The position numbers and the translations under genes are program-made. The notes under the pieces are model-generated. The model saw nothing but the letters and a program-made list of their open reading frames with translations, was not told the origin of the DNA and ran no database searches. A stretch of DNA of 64,000 nt from Bog-473 sp963788585 (lineage in GTDB: Bacteria; Actinomycetota; Acidimicrobiia; Acidimicrobiales; RAAP-2). Shown in pieces: positions 25,677 to 33,903 of the stretch (the stretch's first letter is position 1; each line of letters begins with the position of its first letter). The stretch covers positions 2,418,001 to 2,482,000 of the forward strand of contig CAWBHA010000003.1 in NCBI GenBank assembly GCA_963788585.1. Reading direction: 5' to 3'.

Positions 25677-27446
25677 ATGGATCGCACCAGAACGGAGCGG
25701 CACTTCTGGTGGTGGCTTGCCCTCATTGCCGCCGTCGGGCTGTTCGTGCGCGTCTTCGTCGTGGTGCACTCGCGAAGCTATTGGGTTGGCGGGGACGGCC
25801 TCGCCTACGGCGTGCAGGCGAATTTTTTCGCCAAGGGCCATCTGTTCGTCAATGCCTTTAACCCGGCACGGCCGACGGCTGTCCACCCTCCAGCCTGGCC
25901 GGTCGTGCTCGGTATCGTCGCGCTTCTTGGCGGACACAGTTGGCTCTCACAACAGCTAGTGGCCTGCGTGATCGGGACTGGCACGGTCGTGGTGATCGGC
26001 GTAGCGGGCCGACGCCTCGCCGGTGCCCGTGTTGGCCTCATCGGCGCCGGAATCGGCGCGGTCTACGCAGGGTTGTGGATTTACGAGCGGGACCTCTTGT
26101 CAGAGACCCTGTTGTTACTTGGCATCGCCGTGACGCTAGCGCTCGCCTACCGATTTTTGGACTCGCCGACCCCATGGCTGGCCGCTGGGCTCGGGATCAT
26201 GACCGGGCTTCTCGCGCTCACCCGATCGGAGGAGATCCTCGGCTGGATCTTCCTGGTGGTGCCGTTGATCCTGAGCGTGCGCACCGTTGACTTCCGGCGC
26301 CGAATGCGGTGGCTGACCATCGCGACTGCCTCGATGGTCATCGTGGTTGCCCCCTGGACGATCTACAACCTGCCTCGTTTCCAACATGTTGTCATTCTCT
26401 CGACCAACTCTGGTTCCGCCGTGGCGCAAGGAAACTGCGATCAGGTTTACTACGGACCGTACATCGGCTCCTACGCGTTTGGCTGTGTGGGCTTCGTCAA
26501 CACCAACACCACCGATGAAACGGTGGCCAGCCCGATCCTGTTCCGAAAGGGCGCGACGTACGCCGAGCATCATCTCTCCCGTCTGCCCGCCGTGCTCTTG
26601 GCCCGAGAAGGTCGTTCCTTCGGATTCTGGAATCCTTTCCAACAGATCTCTATCGACAGTCGTTGGCAGGTCACCCCGCTCTGGGTGAACCGAATGGGGT
26701 TGTTCACGTATTGGCTCCTCCTCGTCCCGGCCGTCGCAGGTGTCGTGGTGCTGCGCCGGAGGCGCCGGGGGCTCTATCCGTTGCTCGCGTTCGTGGCAAT
26801 CGTTGTCGTTGCGACCGCGACCACCTACGGCGAGACTCGGTTACGGGCCGCGGCCGAGGTTTCCCTCGTTCTCCTCGCTGCCGTCGGGATCGACGCTGGC
26901 CTTCGCTGCATGCATCGTCAAGGCGGATCGGATGTTGCGGCAGTCGACCGAGCGGCCATTCCGAGCGCACCACCGGACGCTGTCACGACATCAACTGCCA
27001 CGGATCGCGCCCGTCCGGGCGGGAAGCCCGCGAGCAAATCGGGTGTTCTGCCCCGCATTGCTCTCTCCGTGGTCGCCGTCGTCGCGACTGTTTCCTTGTT
27101 CGCAGCCGGGGTGACGGCCATCGTGGGTGCCGCCACCCTCAATTCGCCGATCTTTGCCGTGCGGGTGGTGAAACCGTCGGACGGCGCCACCGTCGGTAAC
27201 CCAGAGACCCTAGTCGCAAGCGCGACGAATCTCGCTTTCATCAAGTCGGTGACGTTCGAGACGCAGAATGGCCGCCTGACGACAGACGTCGGCCCGGCGA
27301 AAAAGACCGTTTACGGGTGGGTGGCGCGGTGGGATACGAGCAGAATCCCGGATGGTACCTACCGCGTCTGGTGCGTCGTGTCGTTTTCCTATTCCTTATT
27401 GAATCCCGCGACAAGTGAAGCGATACGTGTCGTCGTGACGCACTGA
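25677..27446 (+). CDS. GT39/ArnT-like membrane glycosyltransferase with C-terminal beta domain
   Basis: 589 aa. The first segment (WWWLALIAAVGLFVRVFVVV) is followed by an outer loop with GGDGLAYG and HPPAWPVVLG, and later by ERDLLSETLLLLGIAV, as in ArnT-like GT-C enzymes that use polyprenyl-phosphate sugars. About ten segments run to residue 410. After a disordered Ala/Thr/Pro stretch and one more segment (LSVVAVVATVSLFAAGVTAI), the last 85 residues form a beta domain with VTFETQNG, YGWVARWDTSRIPDGTYRV. A matching tail ends the protein at 20836-22716. It diverges from the GT2 gene; the N-terminus might extend upstream. Confidence 0.78.
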   Translation: MDRTRTERHFWWWLALIAAVGLFVRVFVVVHSRSYWVGGDGLAYGVQANFFAKGHLFVNAFNPARPTAVHPPAWPVVLGIVALLGGHSWLSQQLVACVIGTGTVVVIGVAGRRLAGARVGLIGAGIGAVYAGLWIYERDLLSETLLLLGIAVTLALAYRFLDSPTPWLAAGLGIMTGLLALTRSEEILGWIFLVVPLILSVRTVDFRRRMRWLTIATASMVIVVAPWTIYNLPRFQHVVILSTNSGSAVAQGNCDQVYYGPYIGSYAFGCVGFVNTNTTDETVASPILFRKGATYAEHHLSRLPAVLLAREGRSFGFWNPFQQISIDSRWQVTPLWVNRMGLFTYWLLLVPAVAGVVVLRRRRRGLYPLLAFVAIVVVATATTYGETRLRAAAEVSLVLLAAVGIDAGLRCMHRQGGSDVAAVDRAAIPSAPPDAVTTSTATDRARPGGKPASKSGVLPRIALSVVAVVATVSLFAAGVTAIVGAATLNSPIFAVRVVKPSDGATVGNPETLVASATNLAFIKSVTFETQNGRLTTDVGPAKKTVYGWVARWDTSRIPDGTYRVWCVVSFSYSLLNPATSEAIRVVVTH

Positions 27447-27634
27447 TTGACGATCGCCCAAATGCCGAAGTGCCTGTGGGGGACGCACCTCTTCCCCGAA
27501 CTGTCGTAGCCCTGCGAGTCCCTTGAGGTGGTCCGGAGTGGATCGCCGTGTTTCATGCGGACCCCGGCAATGCGGCTTCCACAAAGGGTCCGGGGGGAGG
27601 ATCATGGCGATGTCGCCGCCGTCTGACGTGCGTC

Positions 27635-27946
27635 TTACGCGCCCCCGTTGTCTCCCGCCGTCCAGGCGACGGCCCCGCCGGTCAGGTTCTCCGCGGTCCA
27701 GCCCGCGTCGCTCAGGGCTTGGGCCGCGGCCGCCGAGCGGCCCCCGACATGGCAGGCCACCACGATGGTGCGATCCCGCGGCAGCTCGTCGAGCCGGTCG
27801 CCCAGCTCGCCGAGCGGGATGTGCACGCCGATCGGGTAGGCCCACGCTTCGACCTCGTCGGGCTCGCGCACGTCCAAGAGGAAGACCTCCTCACCGCGGG
27901 CGATGCGCGCCTTGACGACGTCGGGTTCGACCTCGGCGTAGGGCAT
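27635..27946 (-). CDS. Rhodanese-like sulfurtransferase domain protein
   Basis: A single-domain protein (103 aa). FLLDVREPDEVEAWAYPIGV and HIPLGEL match the rhodanese fold. The catalytic loop ACHVGGRS has Cys65 as the persulfide carrier, and LTGGAVAWT ends the domain. It could move sulfur or act in redox signalling. ATG 27946 lies six bases after TAGGGT, so it is probably leaderless. It is divergent from the PH-domain gene at 28032. Confidence 0.9.
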   Translation of the reverse strand: MPYAEVEPDVVKARIARGEEVFLLDVREPDEVEAWAYPIGVHIPLGELGDRLDELPRDRTIVVACHVGGRSAAAAQALSDAGWTAENLTGGAVAWTAGDNGGA

Positions 27947-27952
27947 CGACCC

Positions 27953-27958
27953 ACCCTA
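27953..27958 (-). promoter_or_regulatory. Leaderless -10 (TAGGGT) of the rhodanese gene
   Basis: On the minus strand TAGGGT is followed by GGGTCG and then the ATG at 27946, a six-base gap that would place the transcript start at the start codon. Confidence 0.55.
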
Positions 27959-28019
27959 AGGCCCCCACCGGCACCGCCGAGGGGCCGGTGGTGTGCCCGG
28001 GAACGGGCAGGCGCCCCGG

Positions 28020-28025
28020 TACGCT
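28020..28025 (+). promoter_or_regulatory. Leaderless -10 (TACGCT) of the PH-domain gene
   Basis: TACGCT is followed by TGCGCG and the ATG at 28032. The six-base gap and the lack of a ribosome site support a leaderless transcript and fix the start codon. Confidence 0.55.
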
Positions 28026-28031
28026 TGCGCG

Positions 28032-28811
28032 ATGGCCCTGCCACGGAAGTTCCTCAACGACGACGAGGAGCTCCTGGCCGAGATGCACCCGCACTGGATC
28101 TTTCTCTTCGGCCCCCTCCTCTCCTCGATCGGAGTCTGGGCGGCCATCATCGTCCTGCTGATCCTGTGGCGGAACCCACCCGGCTGGACGAACTATCCGA
28201 TCATCATCGTCGCCTTGATCCCGGGCCTGTGGCTCCTCGGGCGTTTCGTCCGCTGGAAGTCCTACGATGTCGCCCTTACCTCGACGCGCATCCTCGTCCG
28301 CCAGGGCATCATCGGCCGCGACACCGTCCAGCTCCGGCTCCAGCGCATCACGGAGGTGAACCTGCGCCAGACGCTGATCGAGCGCGCGCTCGGCACGGGA
28401 AGCCTCGTCATCGACGTGCAGGGCGAGGACGACTCGCTGACGCTCGAATACATGCGGCAGCCGGCCGTGGTCCAGCGGGTCATCAACTCGCAGATCAACG
28501 AGATCGTCGGCGGCGGCCAGCGCGAAGCGGTTCCTGAGGAGATGCGCCCCCGGGATTCCCACCCCAACGCGGACCCCGGCGCGCACGACGGACGCGAGAC
28601 GGAGGAGGACGGCGCGCAGGACACGCCGCCCTTCGGGGTTGACTCGTCCCCGGGACGCGCCGGAACGGCCAGCGCCGCGACTCCATCCCAGACTACCGAA
28701 CCCTTCGAGATACGCGACCGGCTCATTCAGCTCGACGACCTCCGCAGGCGCGGCATCATCTCCGAGGAGGAGTTCGCCGCCAAGAAGAGCGAGCTCCTCA
28801 ACCGCATCTGA
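28032..28811 (+). CDS. Membrane PH-domain (YdbT/bPH2-type) protein with SHOCT tail
   Basis: 259 aa from ATG 28032 (MALPRKFLNDDEEL), preferred over an upstream ATG because of the leaderless promoter. Two membrane segments (LFGPLLSSIGVWAAIIVLLIL, then IIIVALIPGLWLLGRFV) precede a bacterial PH domain (YDVALTSTRILVRQGIIGRD). A disordered acidic linker of about 65 residues leads to a C-terminal SHOCT motif: IRDRLIQLDDLRRRGIISEEEFAAKKSELL, whose core is LDDLRRRGIISEEEFAAKK. Function is unknown; SHOCT tails are thought to promote oligomerisation. Confidence 0.85.
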   Translation: MALPRKFLNDDEELLAEMHPHWIFLFGPLLSSIGVWAAIIVLLILWRNPPGWTNYPIIIVALIPGLWLLGRFVRWKSYDVALTSTRILVRQGIIGRDTVQLRLQRITEVNLRQTLIERALGTGSLVIDVQGEDDSLTLEYMRQPAVVQRVINSQINEIVGGGQREAVPEEMRPRDSHPNADPGAHDGRETEEDGAQDTPPFGVDSSPGRAGTASAATPSQTTEPFEIRDRLIQLDDLRRRGIISEEEFAAKKSELLNRI

Positions 28812-28920
28812 CGGGCGCGGGGAACCTCGTGCAATGGAGGCCCACCGGGCGCAAGACTGTTCCGCGGCATCTGCCGCGGCGATTCGCACGACGCCGACGG
28901 CCCACGACAAAGCGCAACGC

Positions 28921-28990
28921 ACAGTGCGCAAGCCACAGTGCGCAAGCCACAGTGCGCAAGCCACAGTGCGCAAGCCACAGTGCGCAAGCC
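28921..28990. repeat. Five perfect 14-bp tandem repeats
   Basis: The unit ACAGTGCGCAAGCC occurs five times head to tail without a mismatch, followed by a decayed copy (ACAGCGCGCAACGG). The period is not a multiple of three and the array is between genes. The surrounding 28812-29100 holds no convincing gene. Confidence 0.95.
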
Positions 28991-29100
28991 ACAGCGCGCA
29001 ACGGACAAGAGGAGTCGCGAGATGCACGCAGCCGTGGGCCACGCGGACATCGACGGCGCGGCCGGATGCAACGGAGGGCCTCGATGAGCAGGTACCTCCC

Positions 29101-29286
29101 ATGCTCGAGCAGCCACCCCGCCTCGAGGGGGCCTTCTTCGTCGCCCTCGACGGCGGTCAGGGGCTCGCGGTCCAGGTCTTCGACACCGAGGAGCAGGCCC
29201 GGGCCAGCGCGCCACCGGAAGGGACGACTTCACCCGGCGTCACGCTCTGGAGGGTCGAGTTCGGCCGGGCCATCGGCTCGGCCTGA
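29101..29286 (+). CDS. Small protein resembling the core of an antibiotic-biosynthesis-monooxygenase-like fold
   Basis: 61 aa from ATG 29101. LEGAFFVALDGGQGLAVQVF and DTEEQARASA resemble the strand-helix-strand core of short ABM-like (dimeric alpha/beta barrel) proteins. The open frame reaches far upstream through the tandem repeats, but protein-like sequence starts only here. No clear ribosome site is visible. The gene call is moderate and the fold assignment tentative. Confidence 0.45.
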   Translation: MLEQPPRLEGAFFVALDGGQGLAVQVFDTEEQARASAPPEGTTSPGVTLWRVEFGRAIGSA

Positions 29287-29345
29287 ACGGTACGGCAGCT
29301 CGACCGGGGCGCGGCCATGCGAGAAGGCGCCAATGCGGGCCCGGC

Positions 29346-29351
29346 TACCGT
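29346..29351 (+). promoter_or_regulatory. Leaderless -10 (TACCGT) of the zinc-ribbon gene
   Basis: TACCGT followed by seven bases and GTG 29359 supports a leaderless start there. It would drive the zinc-ribbon and redoxin pair. Confidence 0.45.
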
Positions 29352-29358
29352 GGGCGGC

Positions 29359-29640
29359 GTGAGCGACCTGGGCGACACCGAGAGCAGCCAGAGCAGCGCG
29401 GGTCTGCCCCGGTACCGCTGCGACGGTTGCGGCAACCTGACCCGCTTCGACGTCACCGTCGTGCAGCGCTCCAAGGCCTTTCACCACTTCACCGTGGGCG
29501 GGGACCTCGTCATCGAGTCGGAAGAAGTGATGTCGCGCCACGTGGACGAGGTGGTGTGCCGCTGGTGCGGCCACGGGCGCAGCGTGGTCGAGATCAGCGA
29601 CGAGCACACCGAACCGGGCGCGCCGTCGAAGGTGCCGTGA
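29359..29640 (+). CDS. Small zinc-ribbon protein
   Basis: 93 aa from GTG 29359 (ATG 29317 is the alternative). Two Cys pairs, YRCDGCGN and VCRWCGHG, are about 43 residues apart and would bind one zinc. Between them are strands (RFDVTVVQRSKAFHHFTVGG). No family name is clear. Its stop overlaps the next gene's GTG by GTGA, so it is coupled to the thioredoxin-like gene, which hints at a thiol or metal role. Confidence 0.7.
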   Translation: MSDLGDTESSQSSAGLPRYRCDGCGNLTRFDVTVVQRSKAFHHFTVGGDLVIESEEVMSRHVDEVVCRWCGHGRSVVEISDEHTEPGAPSKVP

Positions 29641-30128
29641 CCGAGCCGCCGGCCGAGATCCTGCGCCGGCTGCGACCCATCCCGACCTCGGCCGGTCCGC
29701 CACGCACCCGCCCCCACGACGTCGAGGGTGTGCGCCCCGACGGCGCTGCCTGCCGGGTGGAGGTGATGGAGGCCGCCGCGCCGGTGCTGCTGCTGTTCCT
29801 GTCGGCGGGCTGCCTCGGCTGCCGCGACTTGTGGGAAGGCCTGGCCGAGCTGCAGGCCGGCCTGGGCGACGCCGCCCGGCTGGCCGTCGTCACACGCAGT
29901 CCGGGCGACGAGGACGCCACCGCCGTCCACGCGCTCCGCCGCGCCGCGGACGCGCCCGGCGTGGAGGTGGTGATGAGCACGCCGGCCTACCGCGACTACC
30001 GGGTGGCGGGCCCGCCCTTCCTGGCGGTCGCCGCGGCTGACGCCGTGCTGACCGAGAGCGTCGCCTGGGGTATCGAGCAGACCCTGGCCACCGCCCTGCG
30101 CTCCCTCCGTGCAGAGTCGGAGCCGTGA
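29637..30128 (+). CDS. Thioredoxin-fold protein (redoxin-like)
   Basis: 163 aa from GTG 29637, overlapping the zinc-ribbon stop. VLLLFLSAGCLGCRDLWEGL carries a CLGC active-site pair at the start of a helix, as in thioredoxin-like oxidoreductases. A cis-proline-like turn is seen in VAGPPFLAV. No signal peptide or lipobox is present, so it is probably cytoplasmic. The partner protein is unknown. Confidence 0.72.
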   Translation: MTEPPAEILRRLRPIPTSAGPPRTRPHDVEGVRPDGAACRVEVMEAAAPVLLLFLSAGCLGCRDLWEGLAELQAGLGDAARLAVVTRSPGDEDATAVHALRRAADAPGVEVVMSTPAYRDYRVAGPPFLAVAAADAVLTESVAWGIEQTLATALRSLRAESEP

Positions 30129-30186
30129 CAGTCAGCGTTGTCACACCCTCCGGCAATGCTCTGCGTGCACAGAGAGGGTCAACGTC

Positions 30187-30417
30187 ATGCCGACTTGCAG
30201 GGACACCGCGACCGAGCCCGAGGGCGGGCTCACCATCGACTGCGACTGCTGCGCCCTGCGGGACACGGATGCCTGCGGCGACTGCGTCGTCAGCTTCCTG
30301 CTGGGGCGCGAGCCTGACGACGCCGTGGTCATCGACGCCGAGGAGGCACGCGCCATGCGCATGCTCGAGCGCGCCGGGCTCGTTCCGATGCTGCGCTACA
30401 GCTCGCGGGCCGGCTGA
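30187..30417 (+). CDS. Small cysteine-rich protein
   Basis: 76 aa from ATG 30187, with GAGAGGG upstream. Six cysteines fall in the first 40 residues, five of them in TIDCDCCALRDTDACGDCVV, which suggests a metal site (zinc or iron-sulfur). The second half is helical (DAEEARAMRMLERAGLVP). Not assigned to a family. It follows the thioredoxin-like gene after 58 bases. Confidence 0.6.
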   Translation: MPTCRDTATEPEGGLTIDCDCCALRDTDACGDCVVSFLLGREPDDAVVIDAEEARAMRMLERAGLVPMLRYSSRAG

Positions 30418-30435
30418 ATCGCGGCCGTCGCCGTC

Positions 30436-30459
30436 GCCGGCGCCGGCGCCGGCGCCGGC
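30436..30459. repeat. Four GCCGGC hexamers in tandem
   Basis: GCCGGC repeated four times between the Cys-rich gene and the mannosyltransferase gene, flanked by decayed copies. It is self-complementary and could form a hairpin. Confidence 0.8.
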
Positions 30460-30513
30460 GCAGCGCGTCGCGTGCGCGGGGTGCGCCGGACGTTGCGGGC
30501 CGGCCGGTGCACG

Positions 30514-31659
30514 GTGAAGCGCCATCTCCTCGTCACGAACGACTTCCCACCCAAGGTCGGCGGGATCCAGAACTACCTCTGGGACCTGTGGGGGCGGCTC
30601 GACCCATCGTCCTACGTCGTCCTCACCGCCACCTCCGACGCCAGGGCCGCTGCGTTCGACGCGGCGCAGGCCGAGCGCGGCGTGCGCATCGAGCGCCTGC
30701 CGGGCTCGATCCTCTTCTTTCCCACACCGGCCACGTTGGCCGCCGTCCAGCGCGCCGCGGCCGCGCACGAGGTCGACCTGGTGCTGCTCGACCCCGCCCT
30801 GCCGCTCGGCCTCCTCGGCCCGCAGCTCGACGTGCCCTACGGCGTCGTGCTGCACGGCGCCGAGGTGACCGTGCCCGGGCGTGTCCCCGGCGCGCGCGCC
30901 GCCCTGGCGCGGGTGCTCAGGGGGGCGGGGCTGATCGTGTCGGCGGGGGGCTACCCCGCCGCCGAGGCGCGCCGGGCCGCGCCCGGCCTCGCCGCGCCCG
31001 TGGTCGAGATCCCGCCCGGGGTCGACGCGGCGGCCATCGTCCCGTTGCGCGCCGCCGAGCGCCGCACGGCGCGGGCACGGCTCGGCCTGCCGGTACGCGG
31101 TCCCCTCGTCGTCAGCGTCAGCCGGCTGGTGCCGCGCAAAGGGATGGACGTGCTCATCGAGGCCGCCGGCCGGCTCGCCCCCTCGTTCCCCGACCTCGTG
31201 GTGGCCATCGGCGGCCAGGGCCGCGAGCTACACCGGCTGCGGGGCCTGGCGGCGCGCAGTCCCGTGCGGGTCGAGATGCTCGGGCGGGTCAGCGACGAGG
31301 ACCGGGCGGCACTGCTGGGCGCCGCCGACCTCTTCGTCATGGCCTGCCGCAACCGCTGGCTGGGACTCGAGCAGGAGGGGTTCGGCATCGTCTTCCTCGA
31401 GGCGGCGGCGGCCGGCGTGCCCGAGATCGCCGGCGAGAGCGGCGGGGCGCCCGAAGCCGTGCTCGACGGCGAGACCGGCCTGGTCGTCCACGACCCGGGG
31501 GATCCCGGGGCGGTGGCCGAGGCCATGCGCGCCCTCCTGGCCGATCCGGCCCGGCGGCGCCGGATGGGCCGAGCCGCCCGGTCCAGGGTGCAGGATTCCT
31601 TCAACAACGACGTTCTCGCTTCTAGGCTGGCTGAGGCGTTGGCCGGAGTGGCAGTCTGA
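30514..31659 (+). CDS. pimB: GT4 mannosyltransferase, PimB'-like
   Basis: Predicted to add the second mannose to phosphatidylinositol mannoside, or an equivalent step. 381 aa from GTG 30514. LLVTNDFPPKVGGIQNYLWD is the acceptor-side signature of PimB' and related GT4 enzymes. The donor site is seen in VVSVSRLVPRKGMDVLIEA (Arg/Lys for the pyrophosphate) and EQEGFGIVFLEAAAAGVPEI (E-x7-E). The next genes, SRPBCC protein and, further on, PlsC, are also near pimB' in mycobacteria, which supports the call. The symbol is by similarity of motifs only. Confidence 0.78.
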   Translation: MKRHLLVTNDFPPKVGGIQNYLWDLWGRLDPSSYVVLTATSDARAAAFDAAQAERGVRIERLPGSILFFPTPATLAAVQRAAAAHEVDLVLLDPALPLGLLGPQLDVPYGVVLHGAEVTVPGRVPGARAALARVLRGAGLIVSAGGYPAAEARRAAPGLAAPVVEIPPGVDAAAIVPLRAAERRTARARLGLPVRGPLVVSVSRLVPRKGMDVLIEAAGRLAPSFPDLVVAIGGQGRELHRLRGLAARSPVRVEMLGRVSDEDRAALLGAADLFVMACRNRWLGLEQEGFGIVFLEAAAAGVPEIAGESGGAPEAVLDGETGLVVHDPGDPGAVAEAMRALLADPARRRRMGRAARSRVQDSFNNDVLASRLAEALAGVAV

Positions 31660-31703
31660 CGCACCGCCGCGCGGCGGGACTGGACAGGGAGGAAGCACGG
31701 ATC

Positions 31704-32147
31704 GTGGCCGATCAAGCCACACAGCACATCTCGGTGACCGCACCGCCCGAGCGGTGCTTCGCGGTCGCGGCCGACCTCGAGCGGTACCCCGAGTGGGCCA
31801 ACGACATCAAGGAAGTCGAGGTAAAGGAGCGTGACGACCAGGGCCGTCCTCTTCTCGTGACCTTCCGCGCTGCCGCCTTCGGCCGCAGTACCAGCATGAC
31901 CCTGGCCTACGACTACGCCGAGGCGCCGCACGTCCTGTCCTGGAAGCTGACCCAGGGCGACATCACCACGAAGTGGGACGGCACCTACATCTTCGACGAC
32001 GGCGAGGGTGGCGGCACGGACGTCACCTACCACGTCGAGGCGGAGCTGCGCGTGCCCATCCCGGGCTTCATCAAGATGCGAGCCACGAGCCGCATCATGG
32101 CGACCGCCATGCGAGAGCTGAAGGCGCGGGCCGAGTCCACGTCGTGA
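31704..32147 (+). CDS. SRPBCC (polyketide cyclase/START-like) protein
   Basis: 147 aa from GTG 31704, with GGAGGAAG upstream. ISVTAPPERCFAVAADLERY and PEWANDIKEVEV are typical of the COQ10/polyketide-cyclase branch of the START-like fold, with a lipid-binding cavity. It is about the same size as mycobacterial TB16.3 and lies next to the pimB-like gene as there. Ligand unknown. Its stop overlaps the next GTG. Confidence 0.85.
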   Translation: MADQATQHISVTAPPERCFAVAADLERYPEWANDIKEVEVKERDDQGRPLLVTFRAAAFGRSTSMTLAYDYAEAPHVLSWKLTQGDITTKWDGTYIFDDGEGGGTDVTYHVEAELRVPIPGFIKMRATSRIMATAMRELKARAESTS

Positions 32148-33151
32148 CGCCAGACCGGGGCCCGGCGGCCACCGGCGTGACCTACGGCATCGACATCGGC
32201 GGGACCAAGGTCCTCGGCGTGGCCCTGGGCGCCGGTGACGCCATCGTCGCCGAGGCCCGCGTGCCCACGCCGACCGGGACCCGCTCCATCGTGGGCAGCC
32301 ACGTCGCCGCCGCGGTGGCGCTGGTCGTGGCCCAGCTCGACACCGCGCTCGGCGCGCCCGACCATGCCGCCGACGCCCCGGTCGGCGTCGGCGCGCCGGG
32401 CATGGTGGACCGACGGGGCCGGCTCTGCTTCGCGCCCAACCTGCCCCAGGCCCACGGGGTGGACTGGACGCAGCTCATCGGCGACGAGCTGCCGGGTCGC
32501 GCGGTCGTCATCGAGAACGACGCCAACCTGGCCGTCCTGGCCGAGCACCGGCTCGGCTCCGCCCGCGGGTACGACCACGTCCTCCTGGTGACGCTGGGCA
32601 CCGGAATCGGGGGCGGCATCGTCATCGACGGACGCGTCCAGGTGGGTGCGGCCGGCTTCGCGGGGGAGATCGGCCACATGGTCGTCGACCCGGCCGGACC
32701 GCCCTGCCCGTGCGGGCGCAGGGGATGCTGGGAGCGTTACGCGTCGGGAGCCGGTCTCGGCGTTCTGGCCCGGGAGGCGGCTCTGGCGGGCCGGCTGGAC
32801 GAGGTGGTGCGCCGCGCCGGCGGGGACCCCGAGAGCGTGCGGGGCGAGGACGTCTCCGCCGCGGCGGCGGACGGGGACGCCGGCGCACGCGCGGTGATCG
32901 AAGAGGTGGGGGGCTGGATCGGCTTCGGCCTGGCCAACCTGGCCTGCGTCCTCGATCCGGAGTGCTTCGTGCTCGGCGGCGGCGTCGTCGAGGCGGGCAG
33001 CGTGCTCATCGACGCGGCCCGGGCGAACTTCGCGGCCCTCCTCGAGGGCGGCGAGCGGCGGCCGCAGGCCAGGATCGTGCCCGCCACGTTCGGCGAGCGG
33101 GCCGGCGCGGTCGGTGCAGCCCTGGCGGCGCGCCAAGGTGGGCTCTGGTGA
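32144..33151 (+). CDS. ROK-family glucokinase
   Basis: Phosphorylates glucose or a related sugar with ATP (335 aa). GTG 32144 overlaps the previous stop (GTGA). YGIDIGGTKVLG is the phosphate-binding motif, VGVGAPGMVD the second, VIENDANLAVLAEH carries the catalytic Asp, and LGTGIGGGIVIDG follows. The ROK zinc motif is complete: GHMVVDPAGPPCPCGRRGCW with the ligands His and three Cys. The downstream gene overlaps by four bases. Confidence 0.92.
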   Translation: MTPDRGPAATGVTYGIDIGGTKVLGVALGAGDAIVAEARVPTPTGTRSIVGSHVAAAVALVVAQLDTALGAPDHAADAPVGVGAPGMVDRRGRLCFAPNLPQAHGVDWTQLIGDELPGRAVVIENDANLAVLAEHRLGSARGYDHVLLVTLGTGIGGGIVIDGRVQVGAAGFAGEIGHMVVDPAGPPCPCGRRGCWERYASGAGLGVLAREAALAGRLDEVVRRAGGDPESVRGEDVSAAAADGDAGARAVIEEVGGWIGFGLANLACVLDPECFVLGGGVVEAGSVLIDAARANFAALLEGGERRPQARIVPATFGERAGAVGAALAARQGGLW

Positions 33152-33903
33152 TCCGCACCGGCGTCGTGCTGCCCACCTTCCGGGACACGCCCGACGCGGC
33201 GTTCGCCGCCGCGGGCGAGGCGGTGGGGGCGGGGGTGGACGGCCTCTTCTGCTACGACCACATCTGGCCCATCGGCCAGCCCGAACGCCCTGCCCTGGCG
33301 CCGTTCCCCATCCTCGGCGCCCTGGCGGCCCGGTTTCTCCCCGACGCGGTGTCGGGCGGGCCGTTCTTCGGCACGCTGGTGGCGCGGGTCGGCCTGGTCC
33401 CCGACGCGGTCCTCGCCGCGCAATTCACCGCGCTGGCGCGGCTCGCGCCCGGCCGCGTGATCGCCGGGCTGGGCACGGGCGACCGCCTGAGCGAGGAGGA
33501 GAACCGCGCCTACGGGATCCCCTTCGAGTCCGCTGCCGAGCGCCGCACCGAGCTGGTCACGCTGGGGCGCGCACTGGTGGAGCAGGGCCTGACCGTCTGG
33601 GTGGCCGGTGGGAGCGCCGGCCGGACGGAAGAGGCACGGGCCGCCGGTGCCGCGCTCACCGTGTGGGACGCCAACCCCGACGTGGTCGCCGAGCGGGTGG
33701 GCGGACCGGACGGCATGGAGGTGACCTGGGCCGGCCCGCCGCCGCCGGCGACACCGCCGCTGGCGGCGCGGGTGGCGGCGTTGGAGGCCGCGGGTGCCAG
33801 CTGGGTCGTCTTCGGGTGGCCGGTCGACGTCGGGGAGCTGGTGGCCGCGGCGGCGCCGCTCGGGCACCTCCCCGGGTCCGGGAGGACACGGTCGGGGTCG
33901 TAG
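33148..33903 (+). CDS. Luciferase-like (LLM class) F420-type oxidoreductase
   Basis: 251 aa from GTG 33148, coupled to the ROK kinase (GTGA). TGVVLPTFRDTPDAAFAAAG, GVDGLFCYDHIWPIG and PGRVIAGLGTGDRLSEEENR are typical of the TIM-barrel LLM family that binds F420 or FMN. The protein is shorter than the usual 290-340 residues, mainly in the region before the C-terminal helices. Substrate unknown. Confidence 0.75.
   Translation: MIRTGVVLPTFRDTPDAAFAAAGEAVGAGVDGLFCYDHIWPIGQPERPALAPFPILGALAARFLPDAVSGGPFFGTLVARVGLVPDAVLAAQFTALARLAPGRVIAGLGTGDRLSEEENRAYGIPFESAAERRTELVTLGRALVEQGLTVWVAGGSAGRTEEARAAGAALTVWDANPDVVAERVGGPDGMEVTWAGPPPPATPPLAARVAALEAAGASWVVFGWPVDVGELVAAAAPLGHLPGSGRTRSGS

Noticed and set aside
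22917..27500. tRNA-integrated genomic island
   Set aside because: Composition is suggestive, but there is no integrase, no direct repeat of the tRNA end and no phage or plasmid gene.
28921..28990. CRISPR array
   Set aside because: Units are 14 bases with no spacers, and no cas gene is present.
27891..29102. Minus-strand frame running through the tandem repeats (ALWLAHCGLRTVA-type peptide)
   Set aside because: It overlaps the rhodanese and PH-domain genes and its only repeat comes from the 14-bp DNA array, whose period is not a codon multiple.
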